Origin: Ceratothoa steindachneri
Taxonomy: Eukaryota; Arthropoda; Malacostraca; Isopoda; Cymothoidae
Direction: 5' to 3'
DNA: 64,000 bases
Assembly: GCA_963969495.1 (NCBI GenBank)
Contig: OZ018322.1
Coordinates: forward strand, 158,254,848-158,318,847
Each line of letters starts with the position of its first letter. Within the stretch, counting starts at the first letter, position 1. The notes below the pieces were generated by a model that was given only the letters and a program-made list of their open reading frames with translations, made no database searches and was not told the DNA's origin. Made by a program: the position numbers and the translations under genes. This document shows positions 1 through 11,930 of the stretch, piece after piece.

Positions 1-38
<38 letters not shown>

Positions 39-40
39 AT
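1..40. repeat. (TA)n microsatellite
   Basis: Near-pure alternating TA at the window edge, interrupted once by TTT. It probably continues to the left of the window. Confidence 0.95.
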
Positions 41-2635
41 CCTCTATTCTTCCTCCTAAACCTATTCTTCCCTTTTTATTTGTAGTTATGCTATACATAT
101 ATACACTCACCCTTCCCTGAGCGTTCTTACATGATGACGGGTCTGCGAGCGTTCCTAAATTATCTTCTCTCTCTCTCTTTCTCTTTCTGTGCTGGCGTGA
201 ATCATTCGATATGACTAGGTTTAATAAATAACCCTCAGCCAGATTTACCATAGACAAGCAGAAAATCGAGAAATATGTGGCTCCAGGAGATTTATAATCC
301 GGCGCCGTACTAAACTCATTGTTTATTCGTGTTACAGAAAAGCAATCACCAATGACAACACGCCTTGTATTTTTTATTCCACACAAGAAAGATAAATGAG
401 CAGACCAATTATAGCATTCCTATTAGCCCTTTATTCACACAAGAACGACCGTAAAATTAAACGAAGCGCTTCACTATATTTTATTTACCCGTAAGATAAT
501 CCACAATCGACTTCCGCAGATATAGGCAAAAGATTCAAACAAACATCAATGGGTGTATACACTTTTGTTAACTCACCACTGCCTGCACACACGTGTGCAA
601 ATTTATATAGTTGCCGACCACTGTTTGCGTATTTCTTCCCTCTTCACTTATAAATTTATTACTTATTCTCTTTCTTCTACGACTATAAATGTTCGGATGG
701 CCTAAGTATTTTTTTAAACAAAGAGAACAGTTTCCTAGGAGTGAGATGGTCTTATAACAGGCAGTTCCAAATCCTGTGAAACAGAGAATGCGAAGATTTT
801 AATTGACTGGAGGGCACTCATTTCTCTGTAATTGGCTATAAATCATATTTTTTTCTGTAATTAGCTATAAATCACAATTTCTTCTCCGGACTGATCACCT
901 AACGTAAACTCCCGTATCAAACATTGTATTCCGACCAGCTCTTTTTTAAAGATAGAAGTAACGCCCGGAACATACGACACCTTATTAAAACAATGGTGTA
1001 GAAGGCTGGAAATTGATCCCTTAATTGGATTTGGAGTCAGCCCAGTACACTGGCACTACTCATACGTGAAATGGCGTGTGTTTCAAGAAATATGAATGCA
1101 GTACTTCCTATACTGTAGAACTTTATAGGCAGAGGCGTAGCTATAAACGTTCAAAGATGGTGCTAATTAGGATTGTGGCAAGTGTATAATCTGCAATGAT
1201 CCCGGCCCAAAGGTACAGCGAGCTCTCGAATGAGAGAGTTTTGCCTCAAGCCAAAGAGGGTAGGATATGATGGCGTCACGTCGTCAAAAGCACCGTTGTG
1301 ATCGGACACGGATGTAGGGAGCGCCTTTAGAGAGAAAGGGAGTCGTCGGAGTTGTTGTTACATACGTATAAGGTACTGTGTATTCTCTAAGGGAACGGAG
1401 GCTGACCAGCATAGGCAGGCACCCTCGCTAACGTTGAACAGTGTGAAGATTCCAGCCCTAAATCCGCAATTTACGTTCAACTGCCGATGATTAAATCTCT
1501 CATTTTTTGTTGGAGTTAGAACGAATAAATATGCAGTAGAAGTAGGAAAATATTGTTATTTTGCGCCTTCATTGATGAAATCCATTAAAAAAAGAATGTC
1601 CATGGCTTAGGTAGGAGAGACACCTGTTAGGTGAGGTGCCGGGAAAATACACCACAAAGAAGCTGAAGCCATTTATGGTGACAAAACTACACCACCTTAG
1701 TCTAGGCAATAGAAAAGAAATAGCCCTGTCTTTCAACAAAGAGAGAGATGCGGTTTAAAGTTTGTAGAGCCGATGCTCCATGGTAGCCATCTGAGCCGTG
1801 TCATAAAAGATCTTTCGGCAACAGTGAGTGTATAGTGTATATGCCCAAGGAAAAGAGAGTGACACTTAGGATATTTCCATGTGGGACACTCTCTTCTTGC
1901 GTTATCTTACAGGAGAGAGATCGAAAAAACCGTTCGCGAAATCAAGGACCTGGCAGGAACTCAGAAAATAAATTTGAGAGGCATCCACTTTCCCTCATAA
2001 TATTTCATAGCTTACATGATAGAGTATCATAATGCGAAAGCATAAAAGTTCTTCCTGCCAAAGAACCCCGTGACTAAGTGCGGCGTACGAAGGAAGGCTG
2101 TAAATATAGCATTTATTCAGGCAGGGCAGACCATCGTATGTGGATTATAACTTGAAAATGTCAGACAGTGAAGAGCAGACGTACCTTTGACCAATTTCTC
2201 CATCAAATTGTAAACGTAGGGAGTTATTGAAAATTGTCAGAAGCCAGTGTGAGTAGAGGGTTTTCTGCTGGCCAAGCAAAATGCAAGCACTGGAAAAATT
2301 CGTCACAAATTGGGGAGATTTCCTTTGTACAGATTTTGTCAAACAAATTAAATAAAAAGACAATGACTATCTCATCCAACTGTCTAACCATGACAGAAGA
2401 TATTTTCTTGATCCTAAACGATATTTACACACGAGGCAAGGCTGGAACGGAGCTCCCTTAGTCAAAATAGGTTGAATAAGTGTTCGTCACCTCTAAAAGA
2501 TGTAGTCAAATTGTAAGCCGTAAGCAAACTCCCAACTTGCTTTACTAGTACCGAGTTCTGCAACAAAGGTCAGTCGTTTCGACGCTCTCTATTAAGGAGA
2601 CAATTATAGTTTTTATTCATCTAGATATATTCTTA
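41..2635. other. No gene recognised
   Basis: AT-rich sequence with only short chance reading frames. I see no protein motif, TIR or tandem structure. A short TC-rich tract lies near 165-190. Confidence 0.6.
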
Positions 2636-3800
2636 TTGTTTTAACATATAAATGTGTTTCAAATGTAATATTTATCAATGTGGCCGACCTCAGCGGCGAG
2701 AACTTGATCCGGGCGAGACATGAAGGTCGCGCACAAGTTGCTGACAAAGTCTTTCATCATGCTGGCCTACACGAGGTTCACGGACCACTTCCGCCGTTAA
2801 CGTTGCCGTGGTGGATGCTGAGGGATTTACCGTCAAGTGGATCGACATGCTGTTGTCGAGTGAATTGTTAATTGGGGCCTTTCGACCAGAACCTCATGTT
2901 TGACCTCAACTACTCTTTACGATCTTGACCAATGGATCAGGGCACCGTCCTGCTCAAAGGACGCAGACCACCTTCTTCGTGACCTCGCTCACCTCATACG
3001 TGTAGACGAGTGATTTAGGTTGAGCTAATGCAACGGCCAAAACTCCTTCGACCAGAAGTTGATGTTCAACTCCCACCACTATTGCGTGATCTTGGCCGAG
3101 TTAGTCGGGGCACTGTCTTGCTCAAAGACTTACTCCGCCTTCTTCGTAAACTTTCTCGCCTAGGTCTTGCCCTTTACGGACAAAGTTTCCTTGTAATTAG
3201 CTGCGATGCCCTTATAACCAGCTTCAAGCCACCCATGGGCATCTTCCCGCCATTCGAAGACAAAATGCCGAACATCATCACCGAAGCCGGGTGCTTGGTC
3301 ATGCAGACTTTCCGTAACTCAGAGCGATCCTGGACAAAACTTACCATGTGTTTGTTCTGCTGAAGCTATTTTCATCAGAAAAAAATGAAAATGTGATTGG
3401 CATGCCTCTTTCAGTCATTGAGAAGGCAACCACAGTGCTTTCGCCCTTGTTCTCGTATACGGTCAGTGAACAGAGGCCTTTCTTTCCTTGCACCTCAATA
3501 TCTGAAGACCGTGATGTGACCAATATTATGCTATTGGCAAGCGCAGTCATTTTGAGCATCGAATAATAGTTGAAGGACCTTTTCTAGCCAAACGGTTAAC
3601 AACTTGAACTCTCCTGCAATGAGATCGATCTTTGAAGTTGACCCCGTCTCCATAACTCAGTGGACCGACATCAAGATGAATTTGAGTCGGTTTACATTAT
3701 CGGATTTATGTGCCTCGAACACAGTTTAGCTGATATCTCGATACTTTTCACTTCCATCTCGACACACCTGCAAACAATGGAAAAGAACTAAAATTTTGTT
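2636..3800 (-). pseudogene. Tc1/mariner-like transposase fossil, family A copy 1
   Basis: Minus-strand remains of a Tc1/mariner-type transposase, the same family as the copy at 18840-19925. Both have a shared tail, just beyond the C-terminal coding end, that contains ATTGTTTTAACATATA. Both also share a 5' flank with GGAAAAG and a run resembling TTTGTTTGA. The minus strand reads a piece resembling the GEKMPPVW-type block of these enzymes near 3200-3260, with several stops and frameshifts around it. The plus-strand frame at 3028-3363 is only the shadow. No intact catalytic triad can be read, so this is an old inactive copy. Family assignment is by similarity to copy 2 and recalled family features; boundaries are approximate. 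Confidence 0.6.
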
Positions 3801-4779
3801 TGAGAGAATTTCCACTTGTTTTTCCTCTGTCTGAATAGACACTTTCAGTTAATACTTATTTGCCCCACTCGGTGATTAATCGCACCTGAATTAGCTTAAT
3901 TATGCAAAACTAAAATTTCCTGCTGCATTCATCTAGGTGTTTTTTCGTTGAGATTTAATACTCGATTTAATCTCGGTTTTCAGTTTCTTTCAAGAAAGCA
4001 AAATATAATTTTCCTTTCTCCTTGTATCCTTTACCAGGTAAATTAATTTCCATTTCAAATTCTTTCAAAGAGGAATCCAGATCTTTGTCAAGTTACACTC
4101 TCATATTTACGAAGGGTACTCGAGGAAGGCAAATTCACTCTAATGCACCACAAAAAAATATTTTCTTTCGCACTTCTACTCTGTCCAAATGTTTCGACGT
4201 GGTAGGGGCTACTGAAAAAATATTAGGTCTAGTAAAACCTTAATGGTTTTGTAATAGATATCTGGGATGTGTAGTTTAGTAATAGATTTGTGGGATAAAT
4301 ATAAAAACTACAGAACTACAGAACTACAGAATCTAGGACCAGCAAAGACCCTAAGGTCCGCTCGAGGCTAGTCCGCTACACTACAACCCAAACTACGATA
4401 CACACTTATCTACGAGTGTATCTCTAACATGCTATATTTTTTATTATTATTTTTTTTTTTAAATATATAATCTACTGTACACACTTATCTACATGTGTAC
4501 AATGTCATGCATATTAACTACTTCAACCTAGGGGGGGTGATATAAAGTTTTTCTTCTCAACTTCCGCAGCCCTCGACTGCTAGTGGTGAAAATCTAGTTT
4601 TAGGATAGTAAGACTATTTATAGGATAGGCGGAAAAGAAAATGGATATCTAAACTACACATGCAAGAGAAATCGCTGGCATCATTTTTAGTCATCATTTT
4701 TACTCTCGTTGTTCCTCCGCTTCAAACTTTTTTTGCAAAGACGTTTTATTTACTGTGCTCAGACTACGTTATATTTATA
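3801..4779. other. No gene recognised; small direct repeat
   Basis: AT-rich. A three-fold repeat of the nonamer ACTACAGAA lies at about 4306-4331. The right part may be the 3' untranslated tail of the adjacent minus-strand CR1-like LINE, but I see no clear end of that element. Confidence 0.5.
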
Positions 4780-5705
4780 CTATTTAAGTGCGCGACGGTT
4801 TTTAAACATATTTACCGACCTACTATCCACTACGTGGGTGGGTAGCCTATTCCAAATTTGAGTAATTTTAAACGTAAAATAGTTTTTGGCTATACTAGTG
4901 TTAAATCGCTTGTTTACTAATTTTAATCCGTGTTGCCGAGTGTTTGCCCTGTGATCGAACTCGAACAAATTCCTATAATCAACGTTTGAAAATCCTTTCA
5001 ATATTTTAAATACTTCTATTAGCTGGCCACGTAATCTTCTGCCTTCGAGAGATGGCAAATCTAATGCCCTGAGTCTTTCCTCGTAGGGCCTGTTTCTCAG
5101 CTCGGGAATTAATTTTGTAGCCCTACGCTGCACTCTTTCTAATTGAGCGATATCTTTGTTTAAGTATGGAGCCCAAAATTGAACCGCATATTCGAGCAGT
5201 GGACGCAGCAGTGATTTATACAATGGTAAAATTATCTCCTTGGATTTGAACGTGAAATTACGCGAGATATAACCCAGCACACGATTTGCTTTTTTACATG
5301 CATCCGCGCATTGTTTCGTGACTTTGAAGTCATCCGAGACTAAAACTCCCAGGTCTTTTTCTAATTTAACTACGTCGAGGACCTGGCCTTTCATGGTATA
5401 CTCTACCCTCAAATTATGGCAACCCAAATGCATCACCTTACATTTACTTAAATTAAACTGCATTTGACACTTATCCGCCCATCTGACAATCAAGTTTAGG
5501 TCCTTTTGTAATTTTTCTACATCCGATCTTACATAGGCACGGTTGCCCAGCTTCTTGTCGTCAGCAAATTTAGAAATCGTACTAAATACGCCATTATCCA
5601 AATCGTTTATATATATTAGAAACAATAATGGGCCAAGAACGGAGCCTTGTGGCACTCGACTACTGACGTTGACCCAATCAGAGCATTCGATTGCTTTAAC
5701 TTTAA
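4780..5705 (-). CDS. CR1-like LINE reverse transcriptase, C-terminal part (5'-truncated)
   Basis: An uninterrupted minus-strand frame covers the RT palm and thumb plus the C-terminal tail of a non-LTR retrotransposon ORF2. Visible RT motifs are VPQGSVLGPLLFLIYINDL and FADDKKLG (catalytic FADD box). These are followed by the LGVLVSDDFK region, the RPLLEYAVQFWAPY region and the IWNRLPTHVV tail typical of CR1/L2-type LINEs. The frame can be followed upstream of the first Met to about 5705, where RT similarity stops. The copy therefore lost its endonuclease and the N-terminal RT motifs, the usual 5' truncation. The lack of stops over 290 codons suggests a fairly young insertion. One oddity is FADDKK where FADDTK is usual. 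It abuts the piggyBac remnant to its right, and which element inserted into which is not clear. Confidence 0.88.
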
Positions 5706-5857
5706 TTAATAATCGACCAAAAAAAAACGTTAGAGTAAATATTAGTTTTATTGAAAAAAATAATTATTTTTTTATGTACTTTTATGTGTCCGACATATAG
5801 GACGCCAGGAATATATGGAATAAAATTTTCACAAATCTAGGAACTCCAATTGTATTT

Positions 5858-6777
5858 TTACTCAAAGTGATATAATGACTTTAAATACTTGACATGAAGA
5901 GCTTTATCACATTTTTCACATCGTGTTGTTGCTTTTGTGTGATAGTAAGCATAAGAGGTAGGACCACGTGTCAGACTTGCAATCTTCCCTCTTTTTAGGT
6001 CTTTGTTTCTGAACTTGTTGTGGTGTGTCGCAGTATCTCTCCAAATTAAACCTAAATCTCTTCTACGAAAAGATAAAAGATCTAAAGCATCAGTTTCTGA
6101 GAATATCTTATGTAGTTGCTAGAAATTATGGCTAAATCGAACATATACGTTAGTAAAGATGAGTACCCTTTCTTTCTTCGGATGTCAATTCTATATTTTG
6201 ATATCTTTTGGTCCAATCTATCAACACCTCCAAAGCGTGCAATAAATAATTATATATCTCTAATAAGTAAGGTCGTTGTGTTTCAACAGGCTCCTTACTC
6301 GATGAGTAGTAACGAGAGGCCTGAGCTACAGGTTCAATTCCTACTACATTTGAGCAAATGTTCACAACACTGTTATTCAAAGTGCATATTATATTTTCAC
6401 TATTAGCCTCAGTCCTATAATCAAAACAACCCCTGCTATTTTTTATTCATGTCTTCTCTTTTAGGTAATCGATATTTTTATTTCCTGTTCTCTCTGATTG
6501 TGACAACAGCTTTTATTGACTTTTTTTTCAGCGCTGACATTAGTTTTACACTGTTTAAAAAATTATCAATCCAAGAATGATATGACGGGAGATTGCAGTT
6601 CAGAAGTAAATCAGCAAATTTCCTAACAATTTCGTTCCCTAATCCTAATTTAGAGTTTAGAGCAACTTTTCCCTCATATGGTTGAAACCAAACCACATAA
6701 CTAAATATGGTTGGCTCACACCAAATCTTGAACCGAAAAGATTTGACTTGCCCTAAATGAGATGTTGTGGCAGCCAC
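5858..6777 (-). pseudogene. piggyBac-type transposase, C-terminal half
   Basis: Read on the minus strand. 6478-6777 carries TSHLGQVKSFRFK, WIDNFLNSVKLMSALKKK and VTIRENR, the pattern of the DDE_Tnp_1_7 (piggyBac) domain; the D of WIDNF is the second catalytic Asp. 6150-6380 continues, after a frameshift, with DNSVVNICSN-like, PYLLEIYNY and YQNIELTSEER. A last piece near 5858-6090 ends with TRCEKCDKAL, resembling the C-terminal cysteine-rich zinc finger of piggyBac. Stop TAA is at 5858-5860. N-terminal sequence and the first catalytic Asp are missing: similarity stops at about 6780, where an unrelated tandem repeat begins. At least two frameshifts make it inactive. The sequence near 5790-5815 may be the element's terminal region; I could not confirm a TIR or TTAA. 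Confidence 0.8.
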
Positions 6778-6799
6778 AAACCTGCAGCGGTGGGGCTAC

Positions 6800-7110
6800 T
6801 TTTCCAAATTTGTGTTTTCGAGATGCGGGACTCTTGTCCTAAGGAGGTCACCGAACGAACTTCGAAGTGGAGGGGGAGATGACTTCTCCACACCCGACTT
6901 GAGCGAGCTAACGGGCCTCTTTTCCTTAAGAGGTCACCAGAAGAACTTCGAAAGAGGGGGAGGAAGATGGCCTCTAGACACTCGGCATGAGCGAGTTAAC
7001 GGGCCTTTTGTCATTAAGATGTCACCAAAAAAACTTCGGAGGACGGCTTCTCCAATCCTTAATCTGAATGCAGATAAGAAAGGCTGACGTTGCCTCACGA
7101 CACTCTTGTC
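6800..7110. repeat. ~87-bp tandem repeat, three units
   Basis: Units begin at 6845, 6931 and 7019 with (A)GGTCACC or ATGTCACC followed by AACTTCG. They share a later block GAGCGAG(C/T)TAACGGGCCT and a G-rich stretch. Spacings are 86 and 88 bases. A degenerate fourth end may follow near 7090. The tract is GC-richer than its surroundings and begins where the piggyBac remnant stops. Confidence 0.8.
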
Positions 7111-7952
7111 CCTGACCCAAAGAAACGGGTGTGATGTCCAGCTTTTCCGTGGCTTGCCACCGTTCCTCAACTTATCGGGGAAGAGCTCGTTGAATTGCAC
7201 TCTTTTCGGGGAAGTCTTCTAACCAAATCTCTCTGTAATCCTGGAGTGGCTGCATATATAACCGGAGTTCTGCAAAACAGGGAGAAAGATTGAGACCTTC
7301 TCTAACCTTCGTGATCGGCCGTGACAACCCGAGGGTATCCTTGCGGTAAAGTGTCAGAGGAAGAGATCAGCGGGGAAGATGGGCGACAAGTGGCGACTGA
7401 CATAAACGCGGTTAAAGGCGAATTAATTCTACACAGTAATTTCACAACCCGAGGGGGATGGGGGTAAGGGAAGATTGAGACGGCCAGGAGGTAGCCTTAA
7501 TTTTAGCATCATGCTTCGGTGGGAATTTCGCTGAGACCTGGCTGTGAGTCCAAAAAGGTTGAGGTGAGAAGTGGGGAGGGGGAGTAACGGCTCGCTTTCT
7601 CTCCCGAAGTAATATCCTAAGAAGATACCTTTACAGTGTATGATGCCCTTTCTCATGTCATCATTTGAAATATTCAAAGTAACATTTAGTTGAAAAGCTT
7701 ACTTATTTCTTTCTACAACAGTAATATTTATAACCATTTCACCCCCAAAATAATTTAAAATACTGACTAGGCGTGATTCGTTGCTTGAAATTTCTTGCTT
7801 TTGAATATCTTCACCTGTCCAACATGGGAAATTAGATTTGATATCTCTCGATGTCAACTATCGATTCTAAAGAGGTTTTTTCTTTCAGACGAGATTCCGA
7901 ATCACTGTCACAGGAGGAAAAACTCTAATGCAAATTCTGAACTTAGTATAGA
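7111..7952. other. GC-richer sequence, no gene recognised
   Basis: Continues the GC-richer block of the tandem repeat to about 7680. A short motif, ACAACCCGAGGG, occurs twice, at about 7325 and 7443. No protein motif is recognised. Confidence 0.45.
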
Positions 7953-8815
7953 CGAGGGGCGGTCAATAAGTTTTTCAATTCGGATATAAGGAAACGACAT
8001 ATGAGGAAAAGTGTTTTATTATTTTTTAATATAACTACCATCGACTTCAATGCACTTGCGCCACTTGTCCCTAAGGTTTCGAATTCCCGACACCCAGAAA
8101 TCTCCCGACTGCTGTTCAATCCATTCCTGGACGGCGAGCTGGACATCTTCATCGTTCCAAATCAGCGTCCAAGCAGTGCAGCCTTGAGCTGGCGGAATAA
8201 AAAGTAGTCGCTAGCAGCCAGATCTGGAATGTAGGGGGATGGTTGAGCTCCTCGAATCCGCACTCGCGCAGGGCAGCTTGTGCAACGGGCAAAGACCTTG
8301 GTCATGACCATATTGTCGTTGATAATGTGGATAACACTTGCATGTGATATTCCAAGTTCTCGCTCGATTTCTTCGACCTTTACCCGTCGATTTTCGAGGA
8401 TCATCCTCTCCACACGGGCGACATTGTCCTCGTTGGTCACGTCTGACGGACGTCCTAGACGGGGTTCATCTTCAAGGGACTCACGACCATGCCGGAAATC
8501 CCTATTTCAGCGAGAAATGGTTGCATAGGAAGGGGTGGTATCGTTTTACACTGCAACCATGCGTTCATGGATTTCTTTTGTATTCTTGCCTTCCTTGGTC
8601 AAAGATTTGATCACAGCGTGGTGCTCAACCTTCTCCATTGTTGAAAATTTGTGACTGACGATCTGCAATCAGCTACTGCTTCTTAAATAGACGAGGCATG
8701 AGCGTGCGGCTGCAGGTCCTGACTTGTCATAACTTGTCCTAACACCCCCACAAACAGCCATCCCCTTTCCTCTGTTTTGCCCTACCGATTAGGAAAACTT
8801 ATTGACCGCCCCTCG
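7953..8815. mobile_element. mariner element copy 1, internally deleted
   Basis: Ends are perfect-looking TIRs: left CGAGGGGCGGTCAATAAG from 7953, right its reverse complement ending at 8815. A TA follows the right end; the left target base pair is GA, probably a mutated TA. Length is 863 bp against 1261 bp for the copy at 55062-56322, so about 400 bp of the transposase gene has been lost. The two copies share TIRs and subterminal sequence. Confidence 0.92.
8019..8638 (-). pseudogene. mariner transposase, internally deleted
   Basis: DD34D-type mariner transposase on the minus strand. The start ATG at 8638 gives MEKVEHHAVIKSLTKEGK, and the same start context is used by the 55244 copy. The helix-turn-helix region is readable (NEDNVARVERMILENRRVKV, ELGISHASVIHIINDN). 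After MTKVFARC the sequence jumps into the region before YIPDLAASDYFLFRQL, which carries the third catalytic Asp. The GDETW and LHDN boxes carrying the first two are absent. The frame ends with EVDGSYIKK and a stop at 8019-8021. Stops occur near the N-terminus, including a TGA at 8507-8509 also present in the other copy. It cannot encode an active enzyme but keeps both TIRs, so it could have been moved in trans. Confidence 0.88.
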
Positions 8816-8989
8816 TACTTCCTGGCAAGTTATCTACTGTTCGTGGACTATTATCTTCATCTGTTCGATAACTTTTTTTGTAGCCGTATAATGTGGTAAA
8901 ATTAGAATACTAACCGATTCAGATTTTAGTCGCGTGCGAGTCTACATCTTAAAATATCAGACAGTCGATCTCCATTTTACTTCGTTTTG
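8816..8989. other. No gene recognised
   Basis: Short AT-rich spacer between the mariner and the tandem repeat. Confidence 0.5.
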
Positions 8990-9500
8990 TTTTTATAATA
9001 ACTTTGCAACAATTAGGCAGATTCTAACGAAATTTGAAACCCTTATGTTTTTTACATTCTCTTTTGAATAATAAAATTACCAAAGTCCCCCCAAGGATAG
9101 CCCGGGATTTTCTATTTGTTTTGGCAATAACATCATAACTATTCTGCTGATTATAACGAAATTTAAAAACCCTCATCTTGTTTTAAATTCTATTCGGAAT
9201 GATATAATAGCCAATGTCCTCCCAGTGTTGGCCAGGGAATTATAATTTTTTGGCAATAACATCATAACTATTCGGCCGATTTTCACCAAATTGGAATCCT
9301 TAGTGTTGTTTTACATTTTCTTGTGAATAATATAATTGGCAAGGTGCTCCAATGGTTACCCTGAAAATTATTTGTTCTTGCAACATCATTACTATTCGAT
9401 CGATTCTAACGAAATTTGAATTCCTTTTGTTGTTTTAGATTCACTTTCGAACGATTGAATTGTCAAGTTTCTCTTAAAGTTAGCCCAGGAATTATTGAAA
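8990..9500. repeat. ~125-bp diverged tandem repeat, about four units
   Basis: Each unit opens with a variant of CATCATAACTATTCGGC followed by CGAAATTT. A later block resembles GTTGTTTTACATTCT, then GATATAAT and a GGGAATTAT end. Clear unit starts are at 9131, 9260 and 9384, with an earlier one near 9005, giving a period of about 124-129. A tail with GTAAGGTCATAA follows at about 9512. The same family, with the same tail, recurs at 46296-46560. Confidence 0.82.
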
Positions 9501-9602
9501 CTTTTGGAGGTCGTAAGGTCATAATTTAGAATAACTGTGACTACGCGACCTTTTGGTAAGCAAACCTTGTTAATTGTCAAAACGAAGAATTTTACTGGCT
9601 AA

Positions 9603-9705
<103 letters not shown>

Positions 9706-9934
9706 TATAATTAAAATGACCCTTTATATTGTATCAAAACAAAAAAGAAGCATAAAGGTAGGCCCAAACTCACCCAAATAAACATGTTTCGATTGAGTTA
9801 CACTTCCGTTAAATTACACCCTCACCCTTTATAACATTGAGTTGAGGAATAAGTTCTTGCGGTCTTAGCAAATTTATTCATTACCATTAACAATTTTAGA
9901 AAAACTCCATTTTTAATTGATAACAATAGGCAAT

Positions 9935-10987
9935 TTAATCAATAATGTATTCTCCTTTGTTATTTACAACTTTTTCCCACTTTTTAACTACTTTTTCGAC
10001 CACTATATAATAAAAATCTAGGGATTTTGACTCGAAGAATTCGTCTAACCAGGTTCTTAATTCCACATCAGTATTGAACGAAACGACCCGCAAATCGTTG
10101 AAGAGCGATCGGAACAGATGGAAATCCATTGGAGACAAGTCTGGCGACTATGGAGGATGCAGCAGGATTTCCCAATTAAGCGTTTGGATAGCGTCTTTTT
10201 TCATATTGGCAATGAGAGGACAAGCAGTGTCGTGTTGCAGAAGGACTCCATAATGTAGATGAGGTCACTTTTCACAAATAGCTTCGGCGAGTCGATACGT
10301 TCGTTGAAAATAGATTTCTTTATTTAAAACTCGTTATTCGCAAAGAGCTCATAAAGAATGATGCCTTTACAATCCCACCAAATACACAGCATCGTCTTTC
10401 GTGGATGAAGTCCTTGCTTTAATTGCGGAAGTGTTTTTTATTGAAGCTAATCCATTGTTTCAGAAGGTTCATGTTGATATAAACACACCACTTTTCGTCG
10501 TCAGTGATGATGCGGTGAAGAAATATGTCCTTATATCCACGAGTAGCCTTGTGACGAGCAAGCAAACCTGCGGCAATCACAGAGCGTTAAAGTTTTTTGC
10601 TTTCGCTCATATCGTGTGGAAACCATGCACCGAGTTTTTAACTTTTCCCATCGAATGAAGGCAATTCACTACAGTTGTATGATCACACGCCAATTGTACA
10701 GCCAATTCTCTAGTCAATTAACGAGGATTTTCATGAAGAAGGTCGTTCAATCGATCTTCATCCAACTTGATGGGGCGACCAGAACGTACTTCGTAATTAA
10801 GTTTGAAATGATCGTTTTTGAAAAGTGTAAACCACAATTGGGGTGTCCATTCTGATAAAGCATTTTCCCAGTACACAGCCCCAATATCGCGACGAGCTTT
10901 GGCTGCGTTTGCATTGCTCCAGGCTCGATTGAAAATAAATAGCAACAAGTGTCCAAAATGTGCCTTTCTTTCACCTTGACATTCCAT
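9935..10987 (-). pseudogene. mariner-type transposase, second lineage (D34D)
   Basis: A minus-strand mariner transposase of about the usual length (some 350 codons). It runs from an ATG at 10987 (MECQGERKAHFGHLLLFIF) to GEYIID and a stop at 9935-9937. An N-terminal piece contains YEVRSGRPIKLDEDRLNDLL, the linker after the helix-turn-helix in cecropia/irritans-like mariners. The C-terminal piece has LLQHDTACPL with the second catalytic Asp, then a stop in place of the usual Tyr, then SPDLSPMDFHLFRSL with the third. I count 34 residues between these two Asp residues. Frameshifts and stops lie in the middle. The N-terminus is unlike the two MEKVEHR-type copies, so it is a different lineage. I could not identify its TIRs. 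Confidence 0.85.
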
Positions 10988-11299
10988 TTTGAGGGTACAG
11001 AACCAAAATTACATTAACGCAACTCTTAAATTAAGCGCCCTGAGGTATTATTTTACTTCAAGACGTATCCTAAGAAAAAGTCAATTAGTCTACGCTGTTA
11101 AGAGACGTAGATTAACCTTTGCAAATATTGCTCTCATTATTTATTATTGTTTCTTAATATGTGCAAGAAATCACGTCCGAAACCTTCATAATCATTCTAT
11201 TCATATTAGATATTAAAAATATCTTAACTAGTGGATGTGCGATATGGGTTTCCACAATAGTCATTTCTTTGTTCGCTTCTGTATCTCATCTCTTGTTAC
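10988..11299. other. No gene recognised
   Basis: May hold one terminus of the adjacent mariner fossil and the damaged upstream part of the LINE RT to the right; neither can be shown. Confidence 0.4.
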
Positions 11300-11930
11300 C
11301 ATTAATATTTTTATTAGTTATCTTATTACATCATTATTATTTCTATGCAGATAATACGCAAATCTATTTAACCTCTCCCCTAAGATACTTTTCTGAGAAA
11401 TTCAGAAACATATTATCAGAATATTATATCTTCACTTAATGAACCTAAAACAAAGTTGGAGCTGAATCATAAGAAAACTGAGTTAACACTGATGGTTACT
11501 CCAGCTGTTGTGGCTTGCTGCAAAACTAGTGCTCATTATTCTCTTCACTTTGAAACAACTTGAGTTATTCCTAAACTTAATGTCGATTCCATTTGCAAAT
11601 TCGTCTCTCCTCCTGTTCTTCCTATGTAAAATTACCCTGCATTATTTTGTTAGGTTCTGCCTTGATGACTGCATCTTCCTTTTCAGTGGATCACAGGCTC
11701 TCAGACTTCAACCTTCCTACCTTACCTAAAACATTGGCCCTATCTCAGCCCCGAATAACACTATTATCTTGCTCGGCTCCTCTCCGATTTGTTTTTCGTT
11801 TTATCTCTGCTACATGCGTCACTGTGCAGTCTCTCTTTTTTCTTTTGCTGCGGAATAATTTGCCTGGTAATACACTCTTCTCATTACCATAGTGCATACA
11901 AGCCTACCTTGCTGACCCGCATCATCTCTC
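11300..11930 (+). pseudogene. L2/CR1-like LINE reverse transcriptase fossil
   Basis: The plus strand reads HHYYFYADNTQIYL at about 11330-11372, which aligns with the YADDTQLYL catalytic box of L2/CR1-type RTs, with the second Asp changed to Asn. After a frame change it reads ELNHKKTELTLMVTP, matching the LNxxKTE block that follows the active site in this group. Further downstream, pieces such as HYYLARLLSDL lie in a third frame. Stops and frameshifts are frequent, so this is an old copy. Neither end is visible. Confidence 0.65.

Noticed and set aside
3028..3363. Plus-strand 111-codon frame
   Set aside because: Antisense shadow of the minus-strand Tc1/mariner fossil.
6320..6350. GGTTCAATTCC resembling a tRNA T-arm
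   Set aside because: It lies inside the piggyBac coding remnant, with no A box, acceptor stem or anticodon arm in place.
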